Source: Anaerotignum sp. MB30-C6 (GTDB lineage: Bacteria; Bacillota; Clostridia; Lachnospirales; Anaerotignaceae). Taken from it: a stretch of DNA of 64,000 nucleotides. The first letter of the stretch is position 1, and each line of letters begins with the position of its first letter. This document shows positions 7,912 through 18,259 of the stretch, one piece after another. The translations under genes and the position numbers were made by a program. The stretch covers positions 1,550,001 through 1,614,000 of the forward strand of contig NZ_CP133078.1 of the NCBI RefSeq assembly GCF_030908465.1, in the 5' to 3' direction. The notes under the pieces were generated by a model that worked only from the letters and a program-made list of their open reading frames with translations, did not search any database and was not told where the DNA came from.

Positions 7912-8001
7912 ATGGTAATAGGAATGATTGTTTTAGGCATAGGATTAATTTTTTTGGCGGGGTATTTATTTTATGTACTTATTAATCCTGAAAAATTTTA
8001 A
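7912..8001 (+). CDS. kdpF: KdpF, small subunit of the K+-transporting ATPase
   Basis: This 29-residue peptide is one membrane helix ending in YVLINPEKF, the conserved KdpF C-terminus (Y.L..PE.F). KdpF stabilises the KdpABC complex in the membrane. TTGGAGGG lies upstream, and kdpA begins 18 bp after its stop. Confidence 0.85.
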   Translation: MVIGMIVLGIGLIFLAGYLFYVLINPEKF

Positions 8002-8019
8002 AAAAGGGAGGAAAACCAT

Positions 8020-9738
8020 ATGGTGGAAATTATGTTTACACTTATTCTATATATGTTTTTGGTAATTCCCATAGGTATTTACCTATATTATGTTACCACA
8101 AATAAAAAGACCATTGCAGATTCTGTTTTTAATAGGATTGACAACGGAATTTATAAAATAACCGGAATTAATCCACAAAATCAAATGAACTGGAAGCAAT
8201 ATGTAGTGGCTCTTGTTGTAACCAATGGAGTAATGATTTTGGTAGGTTATCTTATTTTACGGTTTCAAGGTATTTTATTTTTCAATCCCAATGGAATTGG
8301 TGGAATGGAAAGCAGTCTTTCATTTAATACTGTTATAAGCTTTATGACCAACACCAACTTGCAGCATTATTCGGGAGAAAGCGGACTTTCCTACTTTTCT
8401 CAAATGGCGGTAATTACATTTATGATGTTCACTTCGGCAGCAAGTGGCTATGCCGCTTGCACAGCTTTTGTACGAGGATTGGTAGGAAAAGATAAAATTG
8501 CAATGGGCAATTTTTTTTCAGACCTTATTCGCATTACGACTCGGGTGCTTTTGCCTCTTTCCATTGTAGTTGGATTACTACTTGTATGGCAAGGAGTTCC
8601 CCAAACGCTTTCTTCCAATGTAACTGCCACAACTATTGAGGGATCAATGCAGGATATCGCCATGGGGCCTGTGGCATCACTGGAATCAATTAAGCATATT
8701 GGCACAAACGGTGGTGGTTTTTTTGGGGCAAACTCCACAACTCCCTTTGAAAACCCCACAATTTGGTCGAATATTTTTGAGCTTTATTCCATGATGCTCT
8801 TGCCTGGTGCTTGTGTTGTTATGTTTGGAAAAATGATTGCAGAGCAAAAGAAAAATATCATGAAAGTCAAGAAAAGTGTTATGGGTAGTGAAGGGAGAAC
8901 TATTTTTACAGCCATGAGCAATATTTTTGTGATTGGTCTAAGCCTTTGCTACTTTGCAGAGATGGCAGGAAACCCTACGCTTGCAAATGCAGGATTATCT
9001 CAGTCCATGGGCAGTATGGAGGGCAAAGAGGTTCGATTTGGAGTGGATGCTTCAGCTCTTTTTACCACCGTTACTACTTCTTTTACCACAGGCACTGTAA
9101 ACAACATGCATGATACCCTTACACCTTTAGGGGGGCTTGTGCCTCTTTTGCATATGATGCTAAACCTTGTCTTTGGCGGTAAGGGCGTGGGATTGATGAA
9201 TATGATTATTTATGTCATTCTCAGCGTATTTATCTGTAGTCTTATGATTGGTAGAACTCCAGAATACTTGGGCAAAAAAATCGAGGGCAAAGAAATGAAA
9301 TTAACCGCCCTTTGTATCATTATTCATCCGTTATTAATATTGGGTTTTTCTGCCCTTGCAGTTACAACTTCAAGCGGGCTTTGTGGTATTACCAATGAAG
9401 GCTTTCATGGACTAAGTCAAGTGCTCTACGAATTTTCATCCTCTGCGGCAAACAATGGCTCGGGCTTTGAGGGACTTGGGGATAACTCTGTTTTCTGGAA
9501 TATTACAACGGGACTGGCCATGTTTTTTGGGCGATATGTAAGCTTGGTCATTCAGTTGGCAATCGCAGGTTCTCTGATGAAAAAACAGCTTGTGAATGAA
9601 ACGGTTGGAACGCTTAAAACAGATACCGCCACATTTGCTTTTGTTCTGGTGCTGATTGTTTATATCTTTGCTGGGCTTACATTCTTCCCTGTATTGTCAT
9701 TAGGACCTGTGGCAGAGCATTTTAGTCTATGGGGTTAA
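8020..9738 (+). CDS. kdpA: KdpA, K+-binding and translocating subunit
   Basis: This 572-aa membrane protein (about ten helices) resembles the K+ channel superfamily. The selectivity-filter-like loops are visible: TNTNLQHYSGE, the conserved GTNGGGFFGANS and the later SSAANNGSGFEGL, which bind K+ in KdpA. It forms the intake channel of the KdpFABC pump, which scavenges K+ at very low concentration. AAAGGGAGG precedes the ATG. It is followed by kdpB after 12 bp. Confidence 0.95.
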   Translation: MVEIMFTLILYMFLVIPIGIYLYYVTTNKKTIADSVFNRIDNGIYKITGINPQNQMNWKQYVVALVVTNGVMILVGYLILRFQGILFFNPNGIGGMESSLSFNTVISFMTNTNLQHYSGESGLSYFSQMAVITFMMFTSAASGYAACTAFVRGLVGKDKIAMGNFFSDLIRITTRVLLPLSIVVGLLLVWQGVPQTLSSNVTATTIEGSMQDIAMGPVASLESIKHIGTNGGGFFGANSTTPFENPTIWSNIFELYSMMLLPGACVVMFGKMIAEQKKNIMKVKKSVMGSEGRTIFTAMSNIFVIGLSLCYFAEMAGNPTLANAGLSQSMGSMEGKEVRFGVDASALFTTVTTSFTTGTVNNMHDTLTPLGGLVPLLHMMLNLVFGGKGVGLMNMIIYVILSVFICSLMIGRTPEYLGKKIEGKEMKLTALCIIIHPLLILGFSALAVTTSSGLCGITNEGFHGLSQVLYEFSSSAANNGSGFEGLGDNSVFWNITTGLAMFFGRYVSLVIQLAIAGSLMKKQLVNETVGTLKTDTATFAFVLVLIVYIFAGLTFFPVLSLGPVAEHFSLWG

Positions 9739-9750
9739 AGGAGGTATTTT

Positions 9751-11799
9751 ATGAATATAAAAACAAAAAAAATTATAAATGAAAGCATACTGAAAGAGGC
9801 AATAAAGGATTCTGTAATTAAGCTGAATCCAGTATACATGATGAAAAATCCCGTGATGTTTGTGGTGGAGATTGGGGTTTTCATTACTCTTTTGCTCTCT
9901 CTCTTTCCGTCCCTATTTGAACAAAACAGCGAGTATTTAAGAAGCTACAACATTATTGTATGTATTATACTTTTTGTTACAGTTCTCTTTGCTAACTTTG
10001 CGGAAGCGGTGGCAGAGGGCAGGGGTAAGGCGCAAGCGGCATCTCTTAAAAAAACCCAAAAGGATACCAAAGCAAGATTAATCTCTGAAAACGGAGAAGA
10101 AACAATCATCAATTCCTCTGAGCTTAAAAAAGGGGATATCGTTATTGTTTCGGCAGGAGAGCTTATCCCAAATGACGGTGAGGTCATCGAAGGTGTTGCC
10201 AGCGTGGATGAATCGGCCATTACAGGTGAGTCTGCACCAGTAGTACGTGAAAGTGGCGGCGACTTTTGTAGCGTGACTGGTGGTACCACTGTAGTGAGTG
10301 ATTATCTGAAAATCCGTATCACCTGTGAGGCAGGCAACAGCTTTTTGGATAAGATGATCGCCCTTGTTGAGGGTGCCAGCCGAAAAAAAACACCAAATGA
10401 AATTGCATTAAATACACTTTTGGTTTCTCTTACTATTATTTTTATGATTGTCATAGTTACTCTTTACCCAATCGGGGTATACAGCGGTGTTTCCTTACCT
10501 GTTTCTACACTCATTGCTCTTGGGGTTTGTCTTATCCCAACTACCATTGGTGGCCTCTTGTCTGCAATTGGTATTGCTGGTATGGACAGAGTTACAAGAT
10601 TTAATGTTATTGCAATGTCCGGCAAAGCTGTAGAAGCCTGTGGCGATGTGGATACTATGATTTTGGATAAAACAGGCACCATCACCTTCGGTAATCGGCT
10701 TGCGGCGGAGTTTTATCCTGTAAGTGGAGTGGATAAACATGAACTGGTCAAAGCTTCTATGATTGCTTCCCTTTATGACCAAACCCCAGAGGGCAAATCC
10801 ACTTTGGATTTGGCAAAACAGTTAGGATTTCCACTTCCCGAGGTTGAGAGTGCTAGCATCATAGAGTTTTCTGCACAGACAAGAATGAGTGGTTTAGATC
10901 TCAAGGATGGAACAAAAATACGAAAGGGGGCGACTGACTCCATTTTAGGTTACATAAATTCTATAGGTGGAGAAATACCAGCTGATATACAAAAAATCAC
11001 TGTGGAAATATCATCATTGGGCGGGACTCCTCTTACGGTTTGCCAAAACCACCAGGTCTTAGGTGTTATATATCTGAAAGATACCGTAAAACCGGGGATG
11101 AAGGAGCGTTTTGAAAGATTGCGTGCCATTGGTATTCATACCATTATGTGTACGGGTGACAACCCCCTAACTGCTGCTACCATTGCAGGTGAGGCAGGTG
11201 TAGACGATTTTGTTGCCGAGTGTAAGCCTGAGGATAAAATTGAAATTATTCTGAAAGAGCAAGCACGAGGAAAAATTGTAGCGATGACAGGTGACGGCAC
11301 CAATGATGCACCCGCTCTTGCCCAGGCTAATGTTGGTCTTGCCATGAACAGTGGCACCACAGCTGCAAAGGAAGCGGCAAACATGGTGGATTTGGACTCT
11401 GACCCCACAAAAATTCTTGAGGTTGTGGAGATTGGAAAACAAATGCTAATAACCAGAGGAAGCCTTACAACCTTTTCTATGGCAAACGATATTGCCAAGT
11501 ATTTCGCCATTATCCCAGCTATGTTTATGGTGGCAATACCAGAGCTTTCGGTACTGAATATTATGGGACTTTCAACACCTCAAAGTGCTATTTTATCGGC
11601 ACTGATATTCAATGCAATTATTATCCCCTGCCTGATTCCTCTTGCCATGAAAGGTGTAAAATATAGGCCTATGTCCGCAGATAAAATGCTTATTCGTAAT
11701 TTGCTTTTGTTTGGGCTGGGGGGGATTATCACGCCATTTATCGGAATTAAAATAATTGATATAATTGTAAATCCACTACTAATGTTTTTAGGACTTTAA
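9751..11799 (+). CDS. kdpB: KdpB, catalytic P-type ATPase subunit
   Basis: This 682-aa P-type (type IA) ATPase has the actuator loop [11 protein letters not shown] (about 154-164), the phosphorylation motif DKTGTIT with Asp near 306, and the hinge [16 protein letters not shown]. It hydrolyses ATP to drive K+ through KdpA. The cation-site helix has [10 protein letters not shown], typical of KdpB. It has AAAGGAGG and a normal family length. Confidence 0.95.
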   Translation: MNIKTKKIINESILKEAIKDSVIKLNPVYMMKNPVMFVVEIGVFITLLLSLFPSLFEQNSEYLRSYNIIVCIILFVTVLFANFAEAVAEGRGKAQAASLKKTQKDTKARLISENGEETIINSSELKKGDIVIVSAGELIPNDGEVIEGVASVDESAITGESAPVVRESGGDFCSVTGGTTVVSDYLKIRITCEAGNSFLDKMIALVEGASRKKTPNEIALNTLLVSLTIIFMIVIVTLYPIGVYSGVSLPVSTLIALGVCLIPTTIGGLLSAIGIAGMDRVTRFNVIAMSGKAVEACGDVDTMILDKTGTITFGNRLAAEFYPVSGVDKHELVKASMIASLYDQTPEGKSTLDLAKQLGFPLPEVESASIIEFSAQTRMSGLDLKDGTKIRKGATDSILGYINSIGGEIPADIQKITVEISSLGGTPLTVCQNHQVLGVIYLKDTVKPGMKERFERLRAIGIHTIMCTGDNPLTAATIAGEAGVDDFVAECKPEDKIEIILKEQARGKIVAMTGDGTNDAPALAQANVGLAMNSGTTAAKEAANMVDLDSDPTKILEVVEIGKQMLITRGSLTTFSMANDIAKYFAIIPAMFMVAIPELSVLNIMGLSTPQSAILSALIFNAIIIPCLIPLAMKGVKYRPMSADKMLIRNLLLFGLGGIITPFIGIKIIDIIVNPLLMFLGL

Positions 11800-11813
11800 G
11801 GGGGTTTTTATAT

Positions 11814-12452
11814 ATGAATGGCTTCGTATATTATATTAGAAAAGGTGTATTGGTTTCTCTTGTGTTACTTTTCATTTGCGGTTTGGGCTATCCCCTTTTG
11901 ATGACTGGTGTAGCACAGGTGGTCTTCCCTCATCAGGCAAATGGTAGCCTAATCTCAGCAGACGGCAAGGTAATAGGGTCTGAGCTAATTGGGCAGGATT
12001 TTACAAAGGATTATTTTTTGAAATGCCGTCCCTCTACGGTAAGTTACAACACTTATACCAAGGAGGACTTGGAAAGGGGCAGTTACTCTACCGTAGGCTC
12101 TGGTTCTCAGAATTTTGCACCGAGTAACCCACAGCTTGTAGAAAGAGTCAAAAAAGATATGGAAAGCTTTTTAGAGAAAAATCCGTCTATCAAAATGGAA
12201 GATATTCCAACGGACTTATTGACTGCATCAGGGTCGGGACTTGACCCTCATATTTCACCACAAGCTGCTGAAATTCAACTTGAAAGCATTGCAAAGGCTT
12301 CGGGTATTAGTATAGAAAAATTAGAGAAAATTGTCATCGTGAATACAACGAAAAAAACCGTTGGCATCTTTGGGGAGAATACTGTAAATGTACTTAAAGT
12401 AAATCTTGCTATTGCAAAGGAAATGGGTCTTGTACAGAATATAAAGCATTAA
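11814..12452 (+). CDS. kdpC: KdpC, assembly subunit of the K+ pump
   Basis: This 212-aa protein has one N-terminal membrane helix and a soluble domain with SELIGQDF, FKCRPS-like KCRPSTVSYN, ASGSGLDPHISP (signature) and the end of the LV.V..LN-type fold. KdpC helps KdpB bind ATP. It starts 14 bp after kdpB with GGGGG as ribosome site and completes kdpFABC. Confidence 0.93.
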   Translation: MNGFVYYIRKGVLVSLVLLFICGLGYPLLMTGVAQVVFPHQANGSLISADGKVIGSELIGQDFTKDYFLKCRPSTVSYNTYTKEDLERGSYSTVGSGSQNFAPSNPQLVERVKKDMESFLEKNPSIKMEDIPTDLLTASGSGLDPHISPQAAEIQLESIAKASGISIEKLEKIVIVNTTKKTVGIFGENTVNVLKVNLAIAKEMGLVQNIKH

Positions 12453-12457
12453 AAAAC

Positions 12458-12484
12458 TAGAGGTATCATATAGGGATACCTCTA
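12458..12484 (+). other. Hairpin between kdpC and kdpD
   Basis: TAGAGGTATC / GATACCTCTA form a perfect 10-bp stem with a 7-nt loop, but no T run follows. It could reduce read-through into kdpDE or act as an mRNA processing or stability element. Confidence 0.5.
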
Positions 12485-12548
12485 ATTGCTTTGCAAAAAC
12501 TACCGATTATAGAGATTCTTATTGTAAAAATAGAAAGGAAGAGAATTT

Positions 12549-15194
12549 ATGGAAGAAGCAACTTCTATTCCTCGTAGAGGGCATCTGAAAATTTTCTTTG
12601 GTTATGCAGCAGGTGTGGGGAAAACCTATGCGATGCTAAAGGCAGCACATGGTGCAAAAAGGCGTGGCGTTGATGTAGTAGTAGGTTATGTGGAGTCTCA
12701 TGAGCGGGCGGAAACAACGGTGCTGTTAAACGGATTGGAGCAGCTTGAAGTAAAACCAATGGAGTATAAAGGGCTGTCCTTAAAGGAATTTGATATAGAT
12801 TTAGCCCTTGCCAGAAAGCCAAAACTTATTTTAGTTGACGAGCTTGCCCATACCAATGTACAGGGGAGCCGCCATGCAAAAAGATATCAGGATATTGATG
12901 AGCTTTTGCGAAACGGTATTGATGTTTATACAACGGTCAATGTGCAACATATTGAGAGTCTCAATGATATTGTAGTATCCATCACAGGAATTGTGGTGCG
13001 AGAGAGAATACCGGATTTTGTTTTTGATAATGCATCCCAAGTAGAACTTGTGGATATAGAGCCTTATGAGCTGATTAACCGTTTAAAAGAGGGTAAAATT
13101 TATAAAGAAAAACAGGCGCAAAAAGCACTTTCAAGTTTTTTTGATATTAAAAATTTAACGGCGCTTAGAGAAATAGCCCTTAGAAGATGTGCTGACAGAG
13201 TTAATATCATATCTGAAAAAATAAGGGTGCAGGGGAAAAGCGAGTATTATACCGATGAGCACATTTTAGTATGTCTTTCCTCATCTCCTACCAATGCCAA
13301 AATTATCAGAACGGCAGCAAGAATGTGCAATGCTTTTAAGGGTACTTTTACGGCACTATTTGTTGAAACCTCGGTTTTTCCTTTGATGAGTAACGAGAAC
13401 AAAGAACGGCTTCGTAAAAATATCCATCTTGCCGAGCAATTGGGAGCTACAGTAGAAACGGCACAGGGAGATGATGTAGCATATCAAATTTCAGAATTTG
13501 CAAGGCTTTCGGGAGTTTCAAAAATTGTTCTTGGGAGAAATAATGCTACGAGGAAATATTTTTGGAGCAAGCCCACACTTACGGAAAAATTGACTGAAAT
13601 TGCTCCTAATCTTGATATTTATATTATCCCAGATAAACAAACGCCCCCATACAAATCTCAAAGACCGAAGAATAGTTCTAAGGTTCATCTTTATGACATG
13701 GTAAAAGCAGTTCTTCTTTTGGCGGCAGCAACCATCATAGGATTTTTCTTTTACCATCTGGCTTTTTCGGAAGCCAATATGATTATGGCATATATTCTAA
13801 GCGTGCTACTAATCTCTGTTTTTACCAATCACAGACTATACAGCCTTTTTTCGTCTGTAGTCAGTGTGCTTTTATTCAACTATTTTTTTACTGCCCCAAG
13901 ATTCACTTTAAATGCTACTGATGCTGGCTATCCAGTTACTTTTGTCATTATGTTTATAGCAGCATTTATTACAAGTACCCTTGCCACAAAGTTGAAACAG
14001 CAGGCAAAACAATCGGCACAGACGGCATACAGAACGAAAATTCTTCTGGAGACAAACCAACTTTTACAGAAGACAGAAAGCAAGGAAAAAATAATTGAAG
14101 TTACCTGTAAACAGCTTTCAAAGCTTATTGAAAAGGATATTGTGTTTCATCCTGTTAGTGATGGGGACTTGGGTAAGCCCATTACTTTTTTCGACAGGGT
14201 TTCTGATGATGAAAACTATTTATTACAAAATGAGCTGGCTGTTGCAAAGTGGGTTCTTAAAAATAATAAGCATGCAGGAGCTACCACCAATACATTAAGT
14301 AGCGCTAAATGTTATTATCTTGCAGTAAGAATGAACGAAATTGTGTATGGGGTTGTAGGTATAGCCCTAGAAGATCATCCTCTTCAATCCTTTGAGCATA
14401 GCATTATGCTGTCAATGTTAGGAGAGTGTGCACTTGCTTTAGAAAACCAAAGGGCAAATAAGGAACGGGAGAATGCGGCTGTACTTGCTAAAAATGAACA
14501 GTTAAGAGCTAATTTATTACGCTCTATATCCCATGATTTGAGAACTCCACTTACATCTATTTCTGGCAACGCCAATGTTTTAATTGTAAGTGAAAATGTT
14601 ATGGCAGTTGAACGGAAGCAACAAATTTATCTTGATATTTACGATGATTCCATGTGGCTTATTAACCTTGTGGAAAATCTTTTATCAGTAACTAAAATCG
14701 AAGATGGCTCTATGAAGTTGGGTTGTACCACAGAACTCGTGGAAGATGTGGTTGTTGAAGCACTTAAACATGTAAATCGAAAGAAAAATGAGCATCATAT
14801 TGTTTTTGAAAAAAGCGATGAAGTTCTTCTTGCAAAAATGGATGGAAGACTGATCATTCAAGTTCTGATTAATATTGTGGACAATGCAATTAAATATACC
14901 CCCAAAGGCTCAGAGATAAAAATCACAGCAAAAAAAGCAAATGGCTTTGTAATTTTGGAGATAGCTGATAACGGTGACGGAATATCTGATGAAGAAAAGT
15001 CCAGGATTTTTGATATGTTTTATACAGTAAATACTAAAATTGTAGATAGCCATAGAAGTATGGGTCTTGGACTTGCCCTTTGCAAATCAATTATAGCGGC
15101 ACATGGCGGAGAGATAAAAGTAATGGATAACAAACCAAAGGGAGCTGTATTTCATTTTACAATTCCCTATGAGGAGGTTTTACAAAGTGAATAA
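12549..15194 (+). CDS. kdpD: KdpD sensor histidine kinase
   Basis: This 881-aa membrane kinase begins with the KdpD domain (Walker A GYAAGVGKTYAML, about 17-29, and ELAHTN), followed by a universal-stress-like domain (about 240-360), four closely spaced membrane helices (about 385-480), a GAF-like region, and the kinase core with SISHDLRTPLTSISGNA (phospho-His) and ATPase boxes NIVDNAIKYTP, DNGDGI and GLGLAL. It senses K+ limitation and ionic conditions and phosphorylates KdpE. The response regulator overlaps its end by 8 bp. Confidence 0.95.
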   Translation: MEEATSIPRRGHLKIFFGYAAGVGKTYAMLKAAHGAKRRGVDVVVGYVESHERAETTVLLNGLEQLEVKPMEYKGLSLKEFDIDLALARKPKLILVDELAHTNVQGSRHAKRYQDIDELLRNGIDVYTTVNVQHIESLNDIVVSITGIVVRERIPDFVFDNASQVELVDIEPYELINRLKEGKIYKEKQAQKALSSFFDIKNLTALREIALRRCADRVNIISEKIRVQGKSEYYTDEHILVCLSSSPTNAKIIRTAARMCNAFKGTFTALFVETSVFPLMSNENKERLRKNIHLAEQLGATVETAQGDDVAYQISEFARLSGVSKIVLGRNNATRKYFWSKPTLTEKLTEIAPNLDIYIIPDKQTPPYKSQRPKNSSKVHLYDMVKAVLLLAAATIIGFFFYHLAFSEANMIMAYILSVLLISVFTNHRLYSLFSSVVSVLLFNYFFTAPRFTLNATDAGYPVTFVIMFIAAFITSTLATKLKQQAKQSAQTAYRTKILLETNQLLQKTESKEKIIEVTCKQLSKLIEKDIVFHPVSDGDLGKPITFFDRVSDDENYLLQNELAVAKWVLKNNKHAGATTNTLSSAKCYYLAVRMNEIVYGVVGIALEDHPLQSFEHSIMLSMLGECALALENQRANKERENAAVLAKNEQLRANLLRSISHDLRTPLTSISGNANVLIVSENVMAVERKQQIYLDIYDDSMWLINLVENLLSVTKIEDGSMKLGCTTELVEDVVVEALKHVNRKKNEHHIVFEKSDEVLLAKMDGRLIIQVLINIVDNAIKYTPKGSEIKITAKKANGFVILEIADNGDGISDEEKSRIFDMFYTVNTKIVDSHRSMGLGLALCKSIIAAHGGEIKVMDNKPKGAVFHFTIPYEEVLQSE

Positions 15195-15873
15195 AAATTT
15201 GATTTTGGTGGTTGAGGATGATAACGCAGTGAGAAATTTAATTTCAACCACGTTGGAAACACATAATTATAAATTTTTAACGGCTAATAATGGAGAAAGC
15301 GCTGTTTTACAGGTAACCTCTCATAATCCAGACGTTATTTTTCTTGATTTAGGTTTACCTGATATAGACGGAGTGAATTTGATTAAAAAGATTCGTTTAT
15401 GGTCAATAACCCCTATTATCGTCATTAGTGCAAGAAGTGAGGATAGTGACAAAATAGAAGCTCTTGATGCTGGTGCTGATGATTACCTTACAAAGCCTTT
15501 TTCTGTGGAGGAACTGTTGGCTAGATTGCGTGTAGCACTTCGTCGTGTTAACTATGAAAAAACGGAGGCACCTATCTTTAAAAATGGAGAGCTCAGTATT
15601 GACTACAATGCAGGCTGTGTATACCTTGAGGAAAAAGAAATACACTTAACTCCCATGGAATACAAACTGATTAGCTTACTTTCCTACAATGTGGGTAGGG
15701 TTCTTACGCATACCTATATTACTAAATTAGTGTGGGGGACCAGTTTTGATTCGGATATTGCGTCATTGCGAGTATTTATGGCAACATTGCGTAAAAAAAT
15801 TGAAAAGGATACTGCGGAACCCAAATATATTCAAACCCATGTGGGTATAGGGTATCGCATGCTTAAAGTGTGA
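15187..15873 (+). CDS. kdpE: KdpE response regulator
   Basis: This OmpR/PhoB-type regulator has a receiver domain (VVEDDNAV, phospho-Asp in IFLDLGLPDIDG, and LTKPFSVEEL) and a C-terminal winged helix (LTPMEYKLISLL, TYITKLVWG, VGIGYRM). I start it at GTG 15187, which is preceded by GAGGAGG at 15170-15176. The open frame reaches ATG 15169, but that lies ahead of the ribosome site. Phosphorylated KdpE activates kdp transcription. Confidence 0.93.
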   Translation: MNKNLILVVEDDNAVRNLISTTLETHNYKFLTANNGESAVLQVTSHNPDVIFLDLGLPDIDGVNLIKKIRLWSITPIIVISARSEDSDKIEALDAGADDYLTKPFSVEELLARLRVALRRVNYEKTEAPIFKNGELSIDYNAGCVYLEEKEIHLTPMEYKLISLLSYNVGRVLTHTYITKLVWGTSFDSDIASLRVFMATLRKKIEKDTAEPKYIQTHVGIGYRMLKV

Positions 15874-16039
15874 AAATTAAAAAGCCTGATAGTGTTCCTG
15901 TTTGCACCTTACACTGATTGCAAAACTTATTTTTTATTAAAAAAATGTGGTTTTTCAGAATCGCATTGAATAGTAAATTTTTTTATAGATAACTATGACC
16001 ACCCAATGTTTGAAGATGGAAAACAACTGGTTGATATGG

Positions 16040-16180
16040 TTTGTCTGAAGTGGGAGCGACCCCTTTTTTAGTATGACTATTTCAGGAGCGGTTCTCTTTT
16101 CGTTGGGAGTTAACATTCCAAGAGCTCTATGTGGCCTCTTGGGGTTGAATAAACCTTCAATATATTAAAATATGGATAAT
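16040..16180 (-). mobile_element. IS3-family transposase remnant (3' end)
   Basis: The minus strand reads YIEGLFNPKRPHRALGMLTPNEKR, in two overlapping blocks the typical C-terminus of an IS3/IS150 integrase (YIE.YN..RPH..LG..TP). A stop precedes the match and nothing of the DDE core remains. Between 15874 and here I see no gene. Confidence 0.7.
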
Positions 16181-16285
16181 TGCAACTCTTAGAAAGAGGG
16201 TAGTTTTTCCGAGCGGCTTTTTCTTTCTTTAAGTATTTGAAGAAGCATTCAAAGCAGGTATTATAGATCCATCAACTTTGAGCCT

Positions 16286-16371
16286 ATGAAACATAATTTA
16301 TATTGAACACGAGGCATGAGTACTGGATATCCAAGCACTCATGCCACACAAAATCATAGAGGCTAATTTGC
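16286..16371. repeat. 90-bp dispersed repeat, copy A
   Basis: This segment is about 90% identical to the reverse complement of 36542-36630. It begins ATGAAACATAATTTATATT and holds an inner imperfect palindrome (GGCATGA .. GGATATCC .. TCATGCC). Both copies lie beside transposase debris, so it may be an IS end or a small non-autonomous element. Confidence 0.75.
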
Positions 16372-16422
16372 ATAAATTATTTCACACTCTCGGCTTTTTC
16401 AATGTTAGATGCAGACATAGTA

Positions 16423-17193
16423 TCAATTCCCATCACAATAGAAAACGATAGCCCTGTAAAGAAAGTCACTCAAATCCTCATCGCTAAATTGGTTTATATA
16501 CGTTTTAAATCTATTATCAAACTTATAAGTATTTGCAATACATTTCAGTATTTCATTGTCACAAGCAAAAAAGTCCTGAAAGTTGTCTATAAATTGTTTG
16601 ACAATAATCTGTACATTTTCTGAAGTTGGAGACTCTTTCATATGTTCTGAAAATAATTGAAATAGCATTTTCATTTTTTCATCAAACGCAGCAAATAGCT
16701 TAACTTTTTCCTCACTAGTTAAATGAGCTAAGTTTTTCTCATACTCTTTAAATTTTTCTGTTTCACCGTAAGCAAATTTTGCTTCTCTCATGTATTGCTC
16801 TTTAATGGGAAGAACACTTGTACCTTCAAATATGTCTAAATCAAATATATCTTTACCTGCCAAGTAGCTTTCTAAGTTTGACATCATTTTTTCTAATTTC
16901 TGTTTTTTTCTTGATAAAATTTCATAGTGCTGCTTCATAATTTTATTTTGCTCTTCTTTTGATAATTGCAAAGTACGGGATATATCTTTTAAGGGCAAAT
17001 CCATTTCTTTTAAAAAAAGTATGACTTGTAACCTTTCAAAATCCTTCGTATCATACAGGCGATAACCATGAGATGATTGATTTGATGGTTTTAACAAACC
17101 TATTTCATCATAGTAATGTAGTGTTCGCCGTGTAATCCCTGTTATTTTGGTTATATCGTTCACTGTATAATACTGTTTTCGCACTTTATACAT
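16423..17193 (-). CDS. MerR-family regulator with TipAS-type effector domain
   Basis: This 256-aa protein has an N-terminal MerR helix-turn-helix (YTVNDITKITGITRRTLHYYDEIGLL, residues 9-34), a dimer coiled coil (about 80-115), and a C-terminal domain containing FKEYEKNL and an acidic helical bundle like the TipAS/antibiotic-recognition domain. MerR proteins bend promoters with 19-20 bp spacers. It follows the flavodoxin gene by 36 bp in the same direction, and that operon's promoter has a 19-bp spacer, so it probably controls its own operon. The inducer is unknown. It has GAGGAGG upstream. Confidence 0.85.
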   Translation of the reverse strand: MYKVRKQYYTVNDITKITGITRRTLHYYDEIGLLKPSNQSSHGYRLYDTKDFERLQVILFLKEMDLPLKDISRTLQLSKEEQNKIMKQHYEILSRKKQKLEKMMSNLESYLAGKDIFDLDIFEGTSVLPIKEQYMREAKFAYGETEKFKEYEKNLAHLTSEEKVKLFAAFDEKMKMLFQLFSEHMKESPTSENVQIIVKQFIDNFQDFFACDNEILKCIANTYKFDNRFKTYINQFSDEDLSDFLYRAIVFYCDGN

Positions 17194-17229
17194 ATCCTCC
17201 TCATAACATATTGATACTCTTGACTTTGT

Positions 17230-17703
17230 TTATGCTAAAAGTCCTATATTGTCAAGCCAGGTTTCGACTTGTGTATCATGAAAGTCACTTGTTGTATCAA
17301 ATCCCGATATTAGCTTTGAGTTAGGACATTCCTTAAATATATTGGTTTCTATTTGTCCAAACCCACCGCCACCATGGGTACAAAAAGGAATGATTATTTT
17401 ATCGCTTAAATCGACACTTCGCAAGAAGCTCAATATGGGTGGTGCAAATGATTTGAACCAGTTAGGTGTTCCAATAAAAATATATTCATAATTGTTTTTA
17501 GGTTCATTTCCAGACACCAATTTAGGGCAGTATCCTCTTTCAATTTCATTACGAACTTCCTTTGTTGCACCGTTGTAAGAAAATGAATAAGGTTTTTCCG
17601 GAATCAGCTCTCTAATATCTCCTTCCGTAAGGAGTGCTATACTTTCCGCTAAATTTTTTGTTGAGTTTGAATAAGAATAGTATACAACCAATGCTTTACT
17701 CAT
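17230..17703 (-). CDS. Flavodoxin family protein
   Basis: This 157-aa protein carries the flavodoxin FMN phosphate loop near the N-terminus (YYSYSNSTKNLAE, residues 9-21) and later FMN-contact loops (IGTPNWFKSFAPPI and FCTHGGGGFGQ). It is of the longer flavodoxin_4-like class that often sits beside regulators. It is probably an electron carrier or quinone/nitro reductase-type protein in the cytosol. GGAGGATTTTT precedes the ATG, and it is first in an operon with the MerR gene. Confidence 0.85.
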   Translation of the reverse strand: MSKALVVYYSYSNSTKNLAESIALLTEGDIRELIPEKPYSFSYNGATKEVRNEIERGYCPKLVSGNEPKNNYEYIFIGTPNWFKSFAPPILSFLRSVDLSDKIIIPFCTHGGGGFGQIETNIFKECPNSKLISGFDTTSDFHDTQVETWLDNIGLLA

Positions 17704-17744
17704 AAAAATCCTCCAAAATTACACATGGTATTTTATTTTCTCCT

Positions 17745-17775
17745 ATTATAAACTATAACGTTACGTAGCAGTCAA
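17745..17775 (-). promoter_or_regulatory. MerR-type promoter with 19-bp spacer
   Basis: On the minus strand TTGACT (17775-17770) and TATAAT (17750-17745) are separated by exactly 19 bp (17751-17769). The spacer contains a partial dyad, CTA..AACGTT..TAG. Over-long spacers are the hallmark of MerR-activated promoters, and the operon encodes a MerR protein. Confidence 0.75.
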
Positions 17776-18230
17776 GGCTTTTAAAAGAAATTGTGTTACA
17801 TTAGCACTATTAATGATGAAGGGACGTGGCAAGCAGGGCGAGGTGGTATACACCTTGGGATTTTGTTTAAAATTGACTTTCAGGATTTTTGGCAAACTTG
17901 CTTGTGGTAAAGATACAACCCCCACTGAACAAACAATAACTTAGGGTGGCTTCACCTTTTGCGGAGCCTGATTAAATTACACAGAAAATTATGAAGGATT
18001 TATGTAAGTGGAAAGGCATAGAAAACTATAAACATGACTGCCTAGAAACTTTATGAAAAGAGAACGGAAGAAAGACAATTAGGTGCATTTGATTAGATAT
18101 GCTTAAAAGTTTGATTCAAATATTTTTTTATTATCAAAGTATCAAAGGGTTTGCTGCATTGAACAAGTAGTTCATTTGCTTTTGAAAACGATATTGATTT
18201 TTCACATCAAGGCAATCTTCTTTAAAACTA
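17776..18230. other. Gene-free stretch upstream of feo
   Basis: I see no open frame with a ribosome site, no hairpin with a T run and no recognisable remnant in these 455 bp. Confidence 0.4.
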
Positions 18231-18259
18231 TTGACAAAGGTGTTAGTTTATACTATGAT
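18231..18259 (+). promoter_or_regulatory. feoAB promoter
   Basis: TTGACA at 18231-18236 and TATGAT at 18254-18259 with a 17-bp spacer, a near-consensus sigma-A promoter 53 bp before feoA. Confidence 0.8.
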
